Shown: positions 51,160-60,888 of the stretch, in pieces
Layout of the letters: each line of letters starts with the position of its first letter
Position numbering within the stretch: position 1 is the stretch's first letter
Source of the DNA: Geoanaerobacter pelophilus
GTDB lineage: Bacteria; Desulfobacterota; Desulfuromonadia; Geobacterales; DSM-12255
Assembly (NCBI RefSeq): GCF_018476885.1
Contig: NZ_JAHCVJ010000006.1
Location: 124,001 to 188,000, forward strand
Direction: 5' to 3'
Length of the DNA stretch: 64,000 bases
Position numbers and translations under genes: made by a program
The notes under the pieces: generated by a model
What the model was told of the DNA's origin: nothing
Database searches by the model: none
What the model saw: only the letters and a program-made list of their open reading frames with translations

Positions 51160-51663
51160 TCAGCTGTCGAGCAGGCTGGTCACATACTTCCGGATCAGCT
51201 CGGCCGGGGTGCTGCCGATAATCTTGAAGCGGATCGTGCCGTTTCGGTCGAGGATTATGGTGCGCGGTATCCCTGCCACATCGTACAACTGCACACTTTG
51301 CCTCTCCGGGTCCAGCACCAGGCTGTAACTGATGCCGGTCTCGCGGGCAAACTTTTCGACTTCACTCCTGCCCTGGCCCATATTGACTGCCACGATTTCG
51401 ACCCCTCGGGCCCGGAGCTTCCGGTATATGGAATCCATGGCCGGCATCTCCTCGCGGCATGAACTGCACCCCAATGCCCAGAAATGAATGACCGCAACCT
51501 TTCCCCTGACCGCATCGGGCAGCCTGACCGACCCGCCTTTAAGTCCCTGGAACTGCCCGGCAGGAAGGTTCATGCCGATCTTGACCACTGCTTCTGCTCT
51601 GCCAGCCGGGAAGAAGAGCAGCGTTAGCAGTAGCAACAGGGTGACTAAGAACGCTTGTTTCAT
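51160..51663 (-). CDS. TlpA-like thiol-disulfide oxidoreductase
   Basis: A 167-residue exported thioredoxin-fold protein. A signal peptide (FLVTLLLLLTLLFFPAGRAEA) precedes VAVIHFWALGCSSCREEMPAMDSIYRKL with the active-site CSSC at 66-69 and GIPRTIILDRNGTIRF with the cis-Pro. It likely reduces or oxidises thiols in the periplasm. Its ATG overlaps the cusA stop by four bases (ATGA), so it is part of the copper operon and may protect or deliver metal-binding thiols. Confidence 0.88.
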   Translation of the reverse strand: MKQAFLVTLLLLLTLLFFPAGRAEAVVKIGMNLPAGQFQGLKGGSVRLPDAVRGKVAVIHFWALGCSSCREEMPAMDSIYRKLRARGVEIVAVNMGQGRSEVEKFARETGISYSLVLDPERQSVQLYDVAGIPRTIILDRNGTIRFKIIGSTPAELIRKYVTSLLDS

Positions 51664-54600
51664 TGACCAGCTCCCGATTTTCTCAGCTCAGATCGCCATT
51701 TCCAGTTGTCGTATATTACCGGGTAGACCAGCAATTCCAGCAGGAACGAGGTGAAGATGCCGCCGATCATCGGTGCGGCGATATGTTTCATGACATCGCT
51801 GCCGGTGCCGGTGGCCCACATGATCGGCACCAGGCCGAGAAACATGGTTGCCGTGGTCATGAACTTGGGGCGGATCCTCTTTACTGCCCCGTCAATGACC
51901 GCTTCATGGAGATCGGCCCGGCTGCAAAGCCGTCCCTCCCGCCGGGCGTTTTCATAGGCCAGGTCGAGGTAGAGCAGCATGAACACACCGGTCTCGGCAT
52001 CGACCCCCAGCAGGGCGATCAGGCCGACCCAGACACCGACGCTCATATGGTAGCCGAGCAGCCAGAGGAACAGGAAGGCGCCGATGGCGGAGAACGGCAC
52101 TGCCAGCATGACAATGGCGGTTTTGGCGGTTGAGCGGGTGTTGAGCCAGAGCAGCCCCACGATCAGCAACAGGGTGACCGGCACCACGAGCTTGAGGCGC
52201 TCCTTGACCCGTTGCATCGCTTCATACTGGCCGCTCCAGCTGAAGGTATATCCTGGTGGCAGCTCAATCTTCTTGCGGAGTTGCGGATCGGCCTCATCGA
52301 TATACCCCTGCGGGTCGCGGTTCGCCAGGTCGATGTAGACATAGCCGGTAAGCAGGCCGTCTTCGTTGCGGATCATGGCGGGACCGCTGGCAACGGAGAC
52401 TTCAGCCAGTTCGCCGAGCGGCACCTGGCGTTTGCCCCCATCAACCGGCACCAGCACGCGCCGGAGAGACTGCAGATCGCTGCGGAAATCCCGCTGGTAG
52501 CGGACATTCACCGAGTACCGCTCCCTTCCCTTGATGGCGGTAGTGACGTTGTCCCCGCCGATGGCGCTCTGCACCACCCCTTGCGCCTCATCCATCGACA
52601 GGCCGTATCGGGCCAGTTCGTCGCGGTTCCAGGTGATGTCGAGGAAGTAGCCGCCGCCGGTCCGTTCCGCAAATACGCTGCGGGTCCCTTTGACCTTGCC
52701 CAGGATCCCTTCCACCTGGGTGCCGATCTGCTCGATCTCGGTCAGGTTGGCGCCGCTGATCTTGATCCCGAGCGGGGTACGGATGCCGGTGGTGAGCATG
52801 TCGATGCGCCCCTTGATCGGCATAGTCCAGGCGTTGGACAGACCGGGGATCTTGAGCGCCTCGTTCATTTCGGTAACCAGCTCGTCGCGGCTGATCCGGT
52901 CTGACGTCAGGGGGCGCAACAGCGGCTTGAGCCAGCCCGGCGCCCAGCCGGAATACCAAGTTTCCCTGGCCCGCCACTGCTCCTTCGGCTTGAGGGTGAT
53001 CACTGTTTCCAGCATCGACAGCGGCGCCGGATCGGTCGAGGTCTCGGCCCGGCCGGCCTTGCCGAGTACCCGCTCTACCTCCGGGAACTTGGCGATGATC
53101 CGGTCGGTTACCTGGAGCAGTTTCTGCGCCTCGCCGACGGAAATGCCCGGCATGGTGGTCGGCATGTAGAACAGGGTGCCTTCGTCGAGCGGCGGCATGA
53201 ACTCGCTGCCGAGCCGCATGGCAACCGGTATCGTTGCCAGCATGGCAATCAGGGTCGCGCCGATGATGATCCTGCCGTGTCGCAGCCCCCAGCGGGCCAC
53301 CGGTTCATAAATGCGGATCAGGAAGCTGCTGATGGGGTGCTCGTGCTCTGGTTTGAATGGGGCCGCAGTAAAGGCGTTGATGAGCCTGCTGATGAAGAGC
53401 GGGCGGATGTTCACCTGGCGGGTGTGAGTCAGCATGACCCGCAGGGCCGGATCCAGGGTTATGGTCAGGAACGCGGCCACTGCCATGGCCAGGGTCTTGG
53501 TGCAGGCGAGCGGCTTGAACAGCCTCCCTTCCTGGGCCTCCAGGGCAAAGACCGGCAGGAAGGCCACGGCGATCACCAGCAAGGCAAAAAAGCTTGGCCC
53601 GCCGACCTCCTTGATGGCGGCAATGACCACTGATTGCTGGTCTTCGACCCGGCCGCCTGCCTCCCACGCCTCAAGCTTCTTGTGGGTCTGCTCCACCACG
53701 ACGATGGCCGCATCAACCAGGGCGCCGATGGCGATGGCGATCCCGCCGAGCGACATAATGTTGGCTGTGACTCCCATCAGCTTTAAGGGGATGAAGGAGA
53801 TCAGCACGGCAAACGGAATGGTGATAGCCGGAATCAGGGCGCTCGGCGGATGGCGCAGGAACAGGAAGATCACCAGCATGACGGTGACGATCACTTCGAG
53901 CAGGGTCGATTTGAGCGTGGCGATGGCCCGCAGGATCAGCTCGGAGCGGTCATAGACCGGCACTATCTTCAAGCCATTCGGCAGGCCGGGGCCGATCTCT
54001 GCGATCTTTTTCTTGACCCGGTCGATCACCTCCAGGGCGTTGCTCCCCTCGCGCATGACCACAATGCCGGACACCACATCTCCGCTGCCGTTCAGGTCAG
54101 CCACGCCGCGCCGGATATCCGGGCCGACGGTGACACTCCCCAGGTCTCTGACCCTGATCGGGGTGCCGGTGTCGCTGACCGACACGGCAATGGCGCCGAA
54201 CTCCTCTATGGAACGGGCGTAGCCGCGGCCTCGCACCATGTACTCGGTGCCGCCGAACTCTAGCAGTCGACCGCCGGTCTCACTGTTGCCTGTCCTGACT
54301 GCTTCGGCCACCTTGTTGATCGACAGCCCGTACAGCTGGAGCCTGTTGGGATCGACATTGACCTGGTACTGCCGGGTAAAGCCGCCGACCGGCGCGACTT
54401 CAGCCACTCCGGGCACTGACTTCAGGTAGTAGCGGAGATACCAGTCCTGGTAGGAGCGGATGTCGGCCAGGCTCTTGCTGCCGGGAGTGTCGACCAGCGC
54501 ATACTGGTAGATCCAGCCGAGGCCGGTGGCGTCCGGGCCGAGCTCCGTCCTGACCCCCTGGGGAAGGCGGGAGAGTGCTCCGGACAGGTACTCCTGGGTG

Positions 54601-54923
54601 CGGGACCTGGCCCAGTAGATGTCGGTTCCTTCCTCGAAGATGACGTAGACGAATGAGTAACCGAAGTCGGAGAACCCCCTGACGGTCTTGACCTTGGGGG
54701 CGCCGAGCATGGCCGAGACAATGGGGTAGGTGACCTGGTCCTCGATGATGTCCGGACTGCGGTCCCAGCGGGAGTAAATGATCACCTGGGTGTCGGAGAG
54801 ATCGGGAATGGCGTCCATCGGCAGGTGGCGCAAGGACCACCATCCCCACAACGCGGCAATCAGGGCAACAACAATGACCGGAAACCGGTTGCGGGCCGAG
54901 AAGTCGATGATCCGTTCGATCAT
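51660..54923 (-). CDS. cusA: Cu/Ag efflux RND permease
   Basis: A 1087-residue RND pump. The TM4 region reads MSLGGIAIAIGALVDAAIVVVEQTHKKLEAW, the form of CusA-type (monovalent copper/silver) pumps. Others: LPMDAIPDLSDTQVIIYSRWDRSPDIIEDQVTYPIVS at the N-terminus, GVTANIMSLGGIAIA, GSEFMPPLDEGTLFYMPTTMPGIS and MATGTGSDVMKHIAAPMIGG in TM10-12. It would export Cu(I)/Ag(I) from periplasm and cytoplasm through CusB and an outer channel (no CusC here). Start overlaps cusB by four bases. Confidence 0.92.
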   Translation of the reverse strand: MIERIIDFSARNRFPVIVVALIAALWGWWSLRHLPMDAIPDLSDTQVIIYSRWDRSPDIIEDQVTYPIVSAMLGAPKVKTVRGFSDFGYSFVYVIFEEGTDIYWARSRTQEYLSGALSRLPQGVRTELGPDATGLGWIYQYALVDTPGSKSLADIRSYQDWYLRYYLKSVPGVAEVAPVGGFTRQYQVNVDPNRLQLYGLSINKVAEAVRTGNSETGGRLLEFGGTEYMVRGRGYARSIEEFGAIAVSVSDTGTPIRVRDLGSVTVGPDIRRGVADLNGSGDVVSGIVVMREGSNALEVIDRVKKKIAEIGPGLPNGLKIVPVYDRSELILRAIATLKSTLLEVIVTVMLVIFLFLRHPPSALIPAITIPFAVLISFIPLKLMGVTANIMSLGGIAIAIGALVDAAIVVVEQTHKKLEAWEAGGRVEDQQSVVIAAIKEVGGPSFFALLVIAVAFLPVFALEAQEGRLFKPLACTKTLAMAVAAFLTITLDPALRVMLTHTRQVNIRPLFISRLINAFTAAPFKPEHEHPISSFLIRIYEPVARWGLRHGRIIIGATLIAMLATIPVAMRLGSEFMPPLDEGTLFYMPTTMPGISVGEAQKLLQVTDRIIAKFPEVERVLGKAGRAETSTDPAPLSMLETVITLKPKEQWRARETWYSGWAPGWLKPLLRPLTSDRISRDELVTEMNEALKIPGLSNAWTMPIKGRIDMLTTGIRTPLGIKISGANLTEIEQIGTQVEGILGKVKGTRSVFAERTGGGYFLDITWNRDELARYGLSMDEAQGVVQSAIGGDNVTTAIKGRERYSVNVRYQRDFRSDLQSLRRVLVPVDGGKRQVPLGELAEVSVASGPAMIRNEDGLLTGYVYIDLANRDPQGYIDEADPQLRKKIELPPGYTFSWSGQYEAMQRVKERLKLVVPVTLLLIVGLLWLNTRSTAKTAIVMLAVPFSAIGAFLFLWLLGYHMSVGVWVGLIALLGVDAETGVFMLLYLDLAYENARREGRLCSRADLHEAVIDGAVKRIRPKFMTTATMFLGLVPIMWATGTGSDVMKHIAAPMIGGIFTSFLLELLVYPVIYDNWKWRSELRKSGAGQ

Positions 54924-56500
54924 TTCATCCCGCCCTGCATATCGTGTCCGGAGTGGTCCATCTGGCCGGAAGCCGCTGGCGCAGCCTTGTGGCCGGCATG
55001 CGCATCATGCTCCGCCGGGTTAATTACTTCGGTTTTGGCGGGCATTACCGCTGGTGCCTTGGATTTGGAGGTGCCGCTGCCAGGCTTGACCGCAGGCTGT
55101 TTTTTAAACTTCCCTTTGCAGTCATCGGAACAGAAAAAGTTGGTCTTGCCTCCGGCTTCGATCATCAACCCTTTGCTGCGGGCCTTGGTCTCATCCACGT
55201 ACATGCCGCACACCGGATCTTGCTGCGGGGTGCCGGAAATCCCGGAAGCAGCGCTTTTCATCCGGCTTTCGGAATCAAGCAGGAAGGTGCCGGAGATGGC
55301 GATCCGCTCCCCCTCCTTAAGACCGGTAAGGATTTCGATCCGATTGCCGATATTTCGGCCCGTCTCCACCTCACGCGGCACGAATATGCCGGTCCCTTTC
55401 TCAACGAAGACGGTCTTTTTCAGGCCGCTGTCGAGAACCGCATCAGCAGGCACGGACAGCATCGGAGGGGTGTTGAACGGAAGCTCGACGTCAACGTACA
55501 TATCAGGGCGGAGCAGATAGTCTGGGTTGTCAACCTCAAGCCTCACTTTCAAGGTCCGGCCCGTGGGATCGAACTGCGGCAGTATCGGAGATACCCGGGC
55601 AAAAAAAGTCTTGCCGCGGTTCGGCAGAGAAATTTTGACTCTCATGCCGGGTTTGAACTGATCGACTTCCGCGCCGTAGGTGTCGGCAAGGACCCAGACC
55701 TTCGAGAGGTCAGCAATGCGGTACAGTTCCTTGCCCCGCTCGAAACGTTGCCCGGCAGAGACATTGCGCACCAGGACCAGGCCACTGGCCGGCGCATCGA
55801 TGTCGACGTTTTCCATATATTTGCGGGTGCGGATCATTTCATTGATCTGGCGATCTCCCATTCCCAGGTTGCGTAGCGAATCGCGGTACTGCTTGAGGCT
55901 CAGGTTGAACTGTTGCATCTGGTCATGCTGGGCCTGATTCATAGAGGTCCCGCCACCCGGTATTCGATCCATTGAGCTGAGCGCATAGATGAGAGCCTGA
56001 CCAGCAGAGAGGAACTCGGAACTGTAGAAGGTAGCCAGCACTTCATTCTTGCGGACGATGCTGCCGGTTGTGTTGCTGCCGACCGCCGTAATCCAGCCGT
56101 CAATAGTGGCATTGATTACATAGACCTTTGATTCATCAGGTGCTACGCGCCCGGTCAGCCGCAAGTTCTGGCTGCCGCTGCTCTTTTCCACCGTTCCGGT
56201 CACAATACCAATGGTCTGGAGCTTTTCCGGCGAAACGCGGACTGCCCCAGGTGGAAGGGACGTCGAACCATCGCCGACCGTGCCGTCAGCATAAACCGGT
56301 TCCAGCGGCATGCCACAGTCGGGTGCGGTCCCGGGCTTGTCGGAACGGTAGGAAGGGTGCATCGGATCGACGTAGTAAAGAATTTTCCGGCCACCGGCAG
56401 GAGACGCTTTTCCTGCCTTAAGGTAGCTGATCCATGCTCCAGCCAGGAAAGAGGCAGCCATCAGGAGCAGGATAATCGAGATAACCAGCCGCTTGCTCAT
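54920..56500 (-). CDS. cusB: Cu/Ag efflux adaptor CusB with HMBD and YHS-like domains
   Basis: A 526-residue adaptor. After a membrane anchor (7-27) comes a heavy-metal-binding domain at 40-70, YYVDPMHPSYRSDKPGTAPDCGMPLEPVY. The adaptor core (about 85-420) has PPGAVRVSPEKLQTIGIVTG and lipoyl, hairpin and beta-barrel parts. A YHS-like segment (about 432-470) reads DPVCGMYVDETKARSKG..FFCSDDCKGKFKKQP, and a His/Met-rich tail (DHSGHDMQGGMK) ends the protein. Thus metal-binding modules sit at both ends. It overlaps cusA and the HExxH gene by four bases each. Confidence 0.9.
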   Translation of the reverse strand: MSKRLVISIILLLMAASFLAGAWISYLKAGKASPAGGRKILYYVDPMHPSYRSDKPGTAPDCGMPLEPVYADGTVGDGSTSLPPGAVRVSPEKLQTIGIVTGTVEKSSGSQNLRLTGRVAPDESKVYVINATIDGWITAVGSNTTGSIVRKNEVLATFYSSEFLSAGQALIYALSSMDRIPGGGTSMNQAQHDQMQQFNLSLKQYRDSLRNLGMGDRQINEMIRTRKYMENVDIDAPASGLVLVRNVSAGQRFERGKELYRIADLSKVWVLADTYGAEVDQFKPGMRVKISLPNRGKTFFARVSPILPQFDPTGRTLKVRLEVDNPDYLLRPDMYVDVELPFNTPPMLSVPADAVLDSGLKKTVFVEKGTGIFVPREVETGRNIGNRIEILTGLKEGERIAISGTFLLDSESRMKSAASGISGTPQQDPVCGMYVDETKARSKGLMIEAGGKTNFFCSDDCKGKFKKQPAVKPGSGTSKSKAPAVMPAKTEVINPAEHDAHAGHKAAPAASGQMDHSGHDMQGGMK

Positions 56501-57210
56501 ACAGTGGTTTCCCGGGTTGGGTCAGATGCGGAATCATGTGATGCCGTATCTGGGAGGTAGATATCCCAGACATGGTAACCGTCCTGGTTTATCAGACGCG
56601 CGCGATGGTCGGTATAGGTTGACATAAGACGGTTGACCAGCAAGCTGCAGTTGTCGGCAGAAGGCTGGCCGGGGGGTACAGAGAGGAAGGCATCGACGAC
56701 AGTTTTAAGGACACCCTGGCATTCGAAAGGTTCTTCCAGGTAGTTAATTCCTTCGGCGATCAACAGCGCTGCGTCGAGGATAATCTCAAGGGGGGGGAGC
56801 TGTGGCGCGGCAAGGACCTCTTCGGCAATAGGGATATTCTCCTGCAGCTGTTTTCGCGCCTCCTGGGGTGAGAGTTCCATCTGCCAGTGGCCGATGAACC
56901 AGTCACAGGCTGCGTTCAACGCGGGAATTGCCATCAGAAATTGACGCTTGTCCTTTTCCGAACTGAACTGGCTCGTAGCTGAGAAGACCGGGTGGACTTT
57001 TTCGCACAAGTAAGCATGTCCTAGTTCGTGGAGATAATCCAGATCGGTGCTCTTGTTGTGAAGCTTGTTCGGCATGAGAAAGACATGCGAACGGGTGCGT
57101 GGGTAAGAAGCGATGCGAATTACCGGCATTTCGTGAGACTTTTCGAGGATTGGCCATTCGAGTTCGGCTCGTACCTGCTTGATGAGGGTTTTTAGCGATT
57201 TTTTCTTCAT
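56497..57210 (-). CDS. HExxH-motif protein of unknown function upstream of cusB
   Basis: A 237-residue soluble protein with DYLHELGHAYLCEKVHP, a zinc-metalloprotease-type HExxH at 61-65. ATG 57210 (MKKKSLKTLIKQVRAELEW) has GGAG six bases upstream; ATGs at 57216 and 57228 lie too near or over it. The middle has NAACDWFIGHWQMELSPQEARKQL. No signal peptide is visible. Family not recognised; IrrE-like ImmA peptidases share the motif, but the rest does not obviously match. Four-base overlap with cusB indicates coupled translation. Confidence 0.6.
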   Translation of the reverse strand: MKKKSLKTLIKQVRAELEWPILEKSHEMPVIRIASYPRTRSHVFLMPNKLHNKSTDLDYLHELGHAYLCEKVHPVFSATSQFSSEKDKRQFLMAIPALNAACDWFIGHWQMELSPQEARKQLQENIPIAEEVLAAPQLPPLEIILDAALLIAEGINYLEEPFECQGVLKTVVDAFLSVPPGQPSADNCSLLVNRLMSTYTDHRARLINQDGYHVWDIYLPDTASHDSASDPTRETTV

Positions 57211-57320
57211 AGGCATCTCCGGAATCAAGTCGATAAGCCTGCTGCCATTATCGCAGGGTTAGAAGAAGAGTAATTTCCCCTGCCCGGTTGTCAAGCCCTG
57301 CGGGGCAAATGCAGCAGATG

Positions 57321-57350
57321 AAAAAAGCCCCGGTGCCGAAGCGCCGGGGC
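57321..57350 (-). terminator. Intrinsic terminator of the multicopper oxidase gene
   Basis: GCCCCGGTGC and GCGCCGGGGC (57327-57350) pair over ten positions with one G-U and a four-base loop; on the minus strand the stem is followed by TTTTTT (57326-57321). It stands 41 bases after the oxidase stop. Confidence 0.85.
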
Positions 57351-57391
57351 TGGCAACTGCCTAGAAAGTTTAAAGCAGAAGCACCATTAGA

Positions 57392-60004
57392 TCAGGACGC
57401 GACAATGGTTATCGACGACTTCAGCCCGGTGCTGTCGGTTACTTCGTAATTCAGCTTTATCGGTGTCGCCGGGGCCATGACCAGCGTCGGGAGTGTCACG
57501 TCGAAGCCGGCCGCATTGGTTGCCGCAGCAGGTGCCGGATAGGCCGGATCGCTGGAGGTCGCTGCGATCGAGGCGATCGTGCTTCCCGGAGCCAGGGTAA
57601 CCGTGAAGTTCAGGAGGAGAGGCGCCGGGGCGCCGGTAACCGTGGCTGCCGCCGAGGTCGGCTTGATGTTCGGCCGCTGCGGGTTCACGCCGGTGATGAC
57701 CAGTGGCCGCATCATGTCGTGCTCTTCGTGTTCCAGGATGTGGCAGTGGTAAACGAACTCGTTTGCCTGAGGTATGATGCCGCCAGGATAGACAAGCGGA
57801 TCGCCCATAGTGCGGTCGCTGAACGGTACGGTGAACGGTACGGCGGACATATCCCACTTGAAGATGACCGAGGTGACTTCGCCCGGATTCATCCTGATGG
57901 TTTCCTTCCACCCCATCTCATTCGGCTCCGGCCCTCTGGCAACACCGGTCGGGGTGAATCTGCCGTTTATAATCTTGAACGGCTGCCGTGACACGATCTG
58001 GCAGGTTTGCAGATGGAAATGAAGAGGGTGGGTATCTGCGGTCAAATTGAAAACCCGCCAGACTTCAGTGGCACCGGCAGCGATGATTTCCGTGGCCGGG
58101 GCCAGGTAATCCAGGCCAAACCCTTTGCCGACCAGGGCCGGCTTGGTGGTGCCGATTAACTGGCGCAGGCGGCCGTAGGGGTCGAAATCCTCGTTAAGGG
58201 TCAGATCACGCACAGCCGCATTGGCCGGTACGGTCAGTGGGCCGCCGGCAACTGCTGCTGCCGTGGCGAGCGGTGGCGGGTCCATGGCTGGCAGAGTCGG
58301 CAATCCGACCTGCGGATCAGGGGCATTCCCTGTCTTGAACGGAATCACCCGGAAACGGAGGATGTTTCTGGTATCCACGGTAGAACCCAGCACTGCCGCC
58401 GGCGTGGCTGCATTACCTGCATAGTAGTCGTTGGTCGGGGCACCTGCCGGGAACGGGCCCGGGGAATCGTTATAGAACACGAACTCTGTCCCCGGAGCGT
58501 ATGCGGAGAAATCTATGATGAAGTCAGCCCGTTCCGCGTTGCCAACAACCAGGTTACCACTGAAGGTAGCAGGATTGAAGGGAACGATGTTACCGGTGGC
58601 TGCAGTCGGTGCTACCGCCGGGAGAGTCACTGGTTTCTGCAAGTACCCACCCTCGGTACCGATCTGGATGATTTGGGGGCCTGGAGTCGGCAGCGCTGCA
58701 ACCGGTGTTCCGGTAATGTAATTGTATTGGCCGATCGGCACTCCCACAGCGCCAGGGAGATTTCCGGTCGTTACTTCGCAGCCGGGCTGCACCTGTAGCA
58801 TGTTTATGTTAAAGAAACGGGCGTTGCAGGCATTAAGGAGCATGAAGCGGAACCTTCTCGGTTCTACTTCAACCACCGGGGCTACGGTACCGTTGCAGAG
58901 CATGGTGTCGCCGAAGAATTCCGGTACGCAGGAAGGGTCCGGAGGTGCCAGGAAACCACGACCTTTTTTCAGACGGTACAGCTTTGGATCATAGATATGA
59001 GCATACCAGAGGCTGCCGGGGGCCTGCACTCGTGCCGGAGCGACGTTCGCCCAGGTCGGGTCAGTCTTGAGCGTTCCGGTGACCGGGTCGCCATTCACGA
59101 AGATCTTGTCCTGGAATACCAGTGGGACGAGGCTGGTGACCGGTGGTATGGAAGTGCCGAGCGCTGTCTCCTGGGCGAGATCAAGGCAGAGGTAACCGGT
59201 GGCCACTCCGGCATAGGCGTTGGTGCGCGTGATGCCGTGGGCGTGGTCGTGGTACCACATGAGCCGGGTACTCTGATCGTTGGGGTAATAGTAATCGGCC
59301 TGGCCGGGGACCATGGGGTCGGCAGTATCGAACAGGCTGCCAGGACCGTTCTTGAAGCTCAAACCGGTGCCGCCGGCATTGTTCGGGGTCCACCAGTCGA
59401 ACGGACCACCATCGCTGATCCAGGGGATGTAGCCGCCATGGAGGTGGACGGCGATGCGATTCTGGGCCACTCCCATGCCGGTTCCCGGGATTGAGTTGTC
59501 AATGGGGATAATGCTGTTAAGTGCCGGGCCGGTTGGCGAGCCGTTGGTGGTCAGGGCGTTGGTCATCCGGATTCTGGTTGCGGTGCCGCGGGCGGCTATG
59601 ATGACTCCGCCCAGGTGCTTCTGGCTCGCAGGTGCGCTGGCAGTATCCCTGTAGCCCCAGAGTCTGGTAGGTCCCATGCCCGGGTGGAGCTGATCGGTAA
59701 ATTCACTGGCCGTTACGTTGTACTTCAAGGTATTGGCGAATGCCGGGTCTGGCGTACCGTCGAGCACCGGAATGCCCCCAGCGTCGTTGGCGTAGAAAGC
59801 AGAATTGGGGATCAGCCCCAAGACCATGGGAGGAAGCGCCAAGCCGCGCAGCTTATAGGCATCTTTTTTCAAAAGCGGCGGGCTTTGGGCGAATGCCTGG
59901 GCACTCCCGGTTCCCAACCAGCGTACCGGCATCGGCAGCATGGTTGCCCCGGCAGCCAGGGCGGATATCTGAAGAAATCTTCTGCGGCTTATTTTTGCGT
60001 CCAT
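57392..60004 (-). CDS. Multicopper oxidase, Tat-exported
   Basis: An 870-residue oxidase. SRRRFLQIS at 6-14 is a twin-arginine signal. Copper sites are clear: VHLHGGYIPW and YHDHAHGITR (N-terminal His pairs), HPLHFHLQTCQIV and the type 1/3 cluster YHCHILEHEEHDMMRPL (C-terminal). After the oxidase domains (to about 780) an Ig-like C-terminal extension follows (APAPLLLNFTVTLAPG). It probably oxidises Cu(I) or other metal ions outside the cytoplasm, which fits the neighbouring Cus genes; electron-transfer roles are also known for related Geobacter proteins. AAAGGAG precedes the ATG. Confidence 0.9.
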   Translation of the reverse strand: MDAKISRRRFLQISALAAGATMLPMPVRWLGTGSAQAFAQSPPLLKKDAYKLRGLALPPMVLGLIPNSAFYANDAGGIPVLDGTPDPAFANTLKYNVTASEFTDQLHPGMGPTRLWGYRDTASAPASQKHLGGVIIAARGTATRIRMTNALTTNGSPTGPALNSIIPIDNSIPGTGMGVAQNRIAVHLHGGYIPWISDGGPFDWWTPNNAGGTGLSFKNGPGSLFDTADPMVPGQADYYYPNDQSTRLMWYHDHAHGITRTNAYAGVATGYLCLDLAQETALGTSIPPVTSLVPLVFQDKIFVNGDPVTGTLKTDPTWANVAPARVQAPGSLWYAHIYDPKLYRLKKGRGFLAPPDPSCVPEFFGDTMLCNGTVAPVVEVEPRRFRFMLLNACNARFFNINMLQVQPGCEVTTGNLPGAVGVPIGQYNYITGTPVAALPTPGPQIIQIGTEGGYLQKPVTLPAVAPTAATGNIVPFNPATFSGNLVVGNAERADFIIDFSAYAPGTEFVFYNDSPGPFPAGAPTNDYYAGNAATPAAVLGSTVDTRNILRFRVIPFKTGNAPDPQVGLPTLPAMDPPPLATAAAVAGGPLTVPANAAVRDLTLNEDFDPYGRLRQLIGTTKPALVGKGFGLDYLAPATEIIAAGATEVWRVFNLTADTHPLHFHLQTCQIVSRQPFKIINGRFTPTGVARGPEPNEMGWKETIRMNPGEVTSVIFKWDMSAVPFTVPFSDRTMGDPLVYPGGIIPQANEFVYHCHILEHEEHDMMRPLVITGVNPQRPNIKPTSAAATVTGAPAPLLLNFTVTLAPGSTIASIAATSSDPAYPAPAAATNAAGFDVTLPTLVMAPATPIKLNYEVTDSTGLKSSITIVAS

Positions 60005-60068
60005 ATGTGAACTCCTTTCGTGTTAGGGGAGGATATCAGTTGTATTGGACTATTACTCCCGGTTTCGC

Positions 60069-60764
60069 CTAGCTTCTGCTGGTACGCTTACGTAAAAATC
60101 CAAGACCGATGAGACCGGCACCGATTAAGGCAAAGGTGGACGGCTCCGGAACCGGTGCAGCATAGACCATGGTATTAGGGCCGAGGGTCAGAACATCGCC
60201 TGTCGACATCGCGGCAGTAAATTCAGAAACCCACATGAAGCCGGTTGCGTTGAGCGGGTCAAAAGCAGGATCAATAAAACAGGTAACAGGGCCACTGCCG
60301 GCAAACGGATTGAGTGCCGTGCCGATATCAAAACGCCAGAATGCATTTGCTCCAAAAAAATCTCCATTGCCAGGATCGTTTGCCGCTACATCGAATGAAC
60401 CGAACTCAAGGCTTTTTGAGTTGGCATCAAACGCCAGATAGAGATTATCGACAAAATTCCCGACGTAGCCTTTGTAGGGCACTGTGTTTGATGGCTCGGG
60501 GAAGGCGTCCGGACCGAGCCCGATCTTGCCCTGCAGACCAAGCAGATAGGTGACGCCGCTGTAGGTAGAGGTGTCTACGGTTGTGCTCGCATTTGTCGCC
60601 AGGTTGATTTTGTAGGAAACTTCGTTAAAGACCGGGTCTCCATTCAAATCGCCGTAACCGCTACCTGAGAGAATGTAATTGGTGGGCATAGCAAAGGCCT
60701 GGGTAGCCCAGAGTATGCCGATGATAACTACGAGGATGATGCTGCGTGAGTGAGTTGCTTTCAT
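60069..60764 (-). CDS. PEP-CTERM sorting-domain protein
   Basis: A 231-residue exported protein. A signal peptide (SIILVVIIGILWATQAFA) starts it and a PEP-CTERM tail ends it: VPEPSTFALIGAGLIGLGFLRKRTSRS, the VPEP motif, helix and basic end recognised by exosortase. The body is beta-rich (VSYKINLATNASTTVDTS, NLYLAFDANSKSLEFGSFDVA). Such proteins go to the cell surface or extracellular matrix. It lies 64 bases upstream of the oxidase on the same strand, so the two may be cotranscribed. GGGAGG precedes the ATG. Confidence 0.85.
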   Translation of the reverse strand: MKATHSRSIILVVIIGILWATQAFAMPTNYILSGSGYGDLNGDPVFNEVSYKINLATNASTTVDTSTYSGVTYLLGLQGKIGLGPDAFPEPSNTVPYKGYVGNFVDNLYLAFDANSKSLEFGSFDVAANDPGNGDFFGANAFWRFDIGTALNPFAGSGPVTCFIDPAFDPLNATGFMWVSEFTAAMSTGDVLTLGPNTMVYAAPVPEPSTFALIGAGLIGLGFLRKRTSRS

Positions 60765-60872
60765 GATTTGTTTACCTCCCTACTAAATGTGAAACCTTTT
60801 TCAGGTTTCCTGTTGTTTTGTCCACCGCTCAATACAAGAATTACCTACAAAATGATTTGTTAGAAGGATATA

Positions 60873-60888
60873 GGCAATCAAAGTGCCA
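60873..60888 (-). promoter_or_regulatory. Sigma-54-like promoter upstream of PEP-CTERM gene
   Basis: On the minus strand TGGCAC (60888-60883), five bases, then TTGCC (60877-60873): a near-perfect match to TGGCAC-N5-TTGCW of sigma-54 promoters. It is about 109 bases upstream of the PEP-CTERM start, in the right direction. Sigma-54 control of PEP-CTERM genes is known in other exosortase systems, but the activator is not in this window. Confidence 0.65.
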
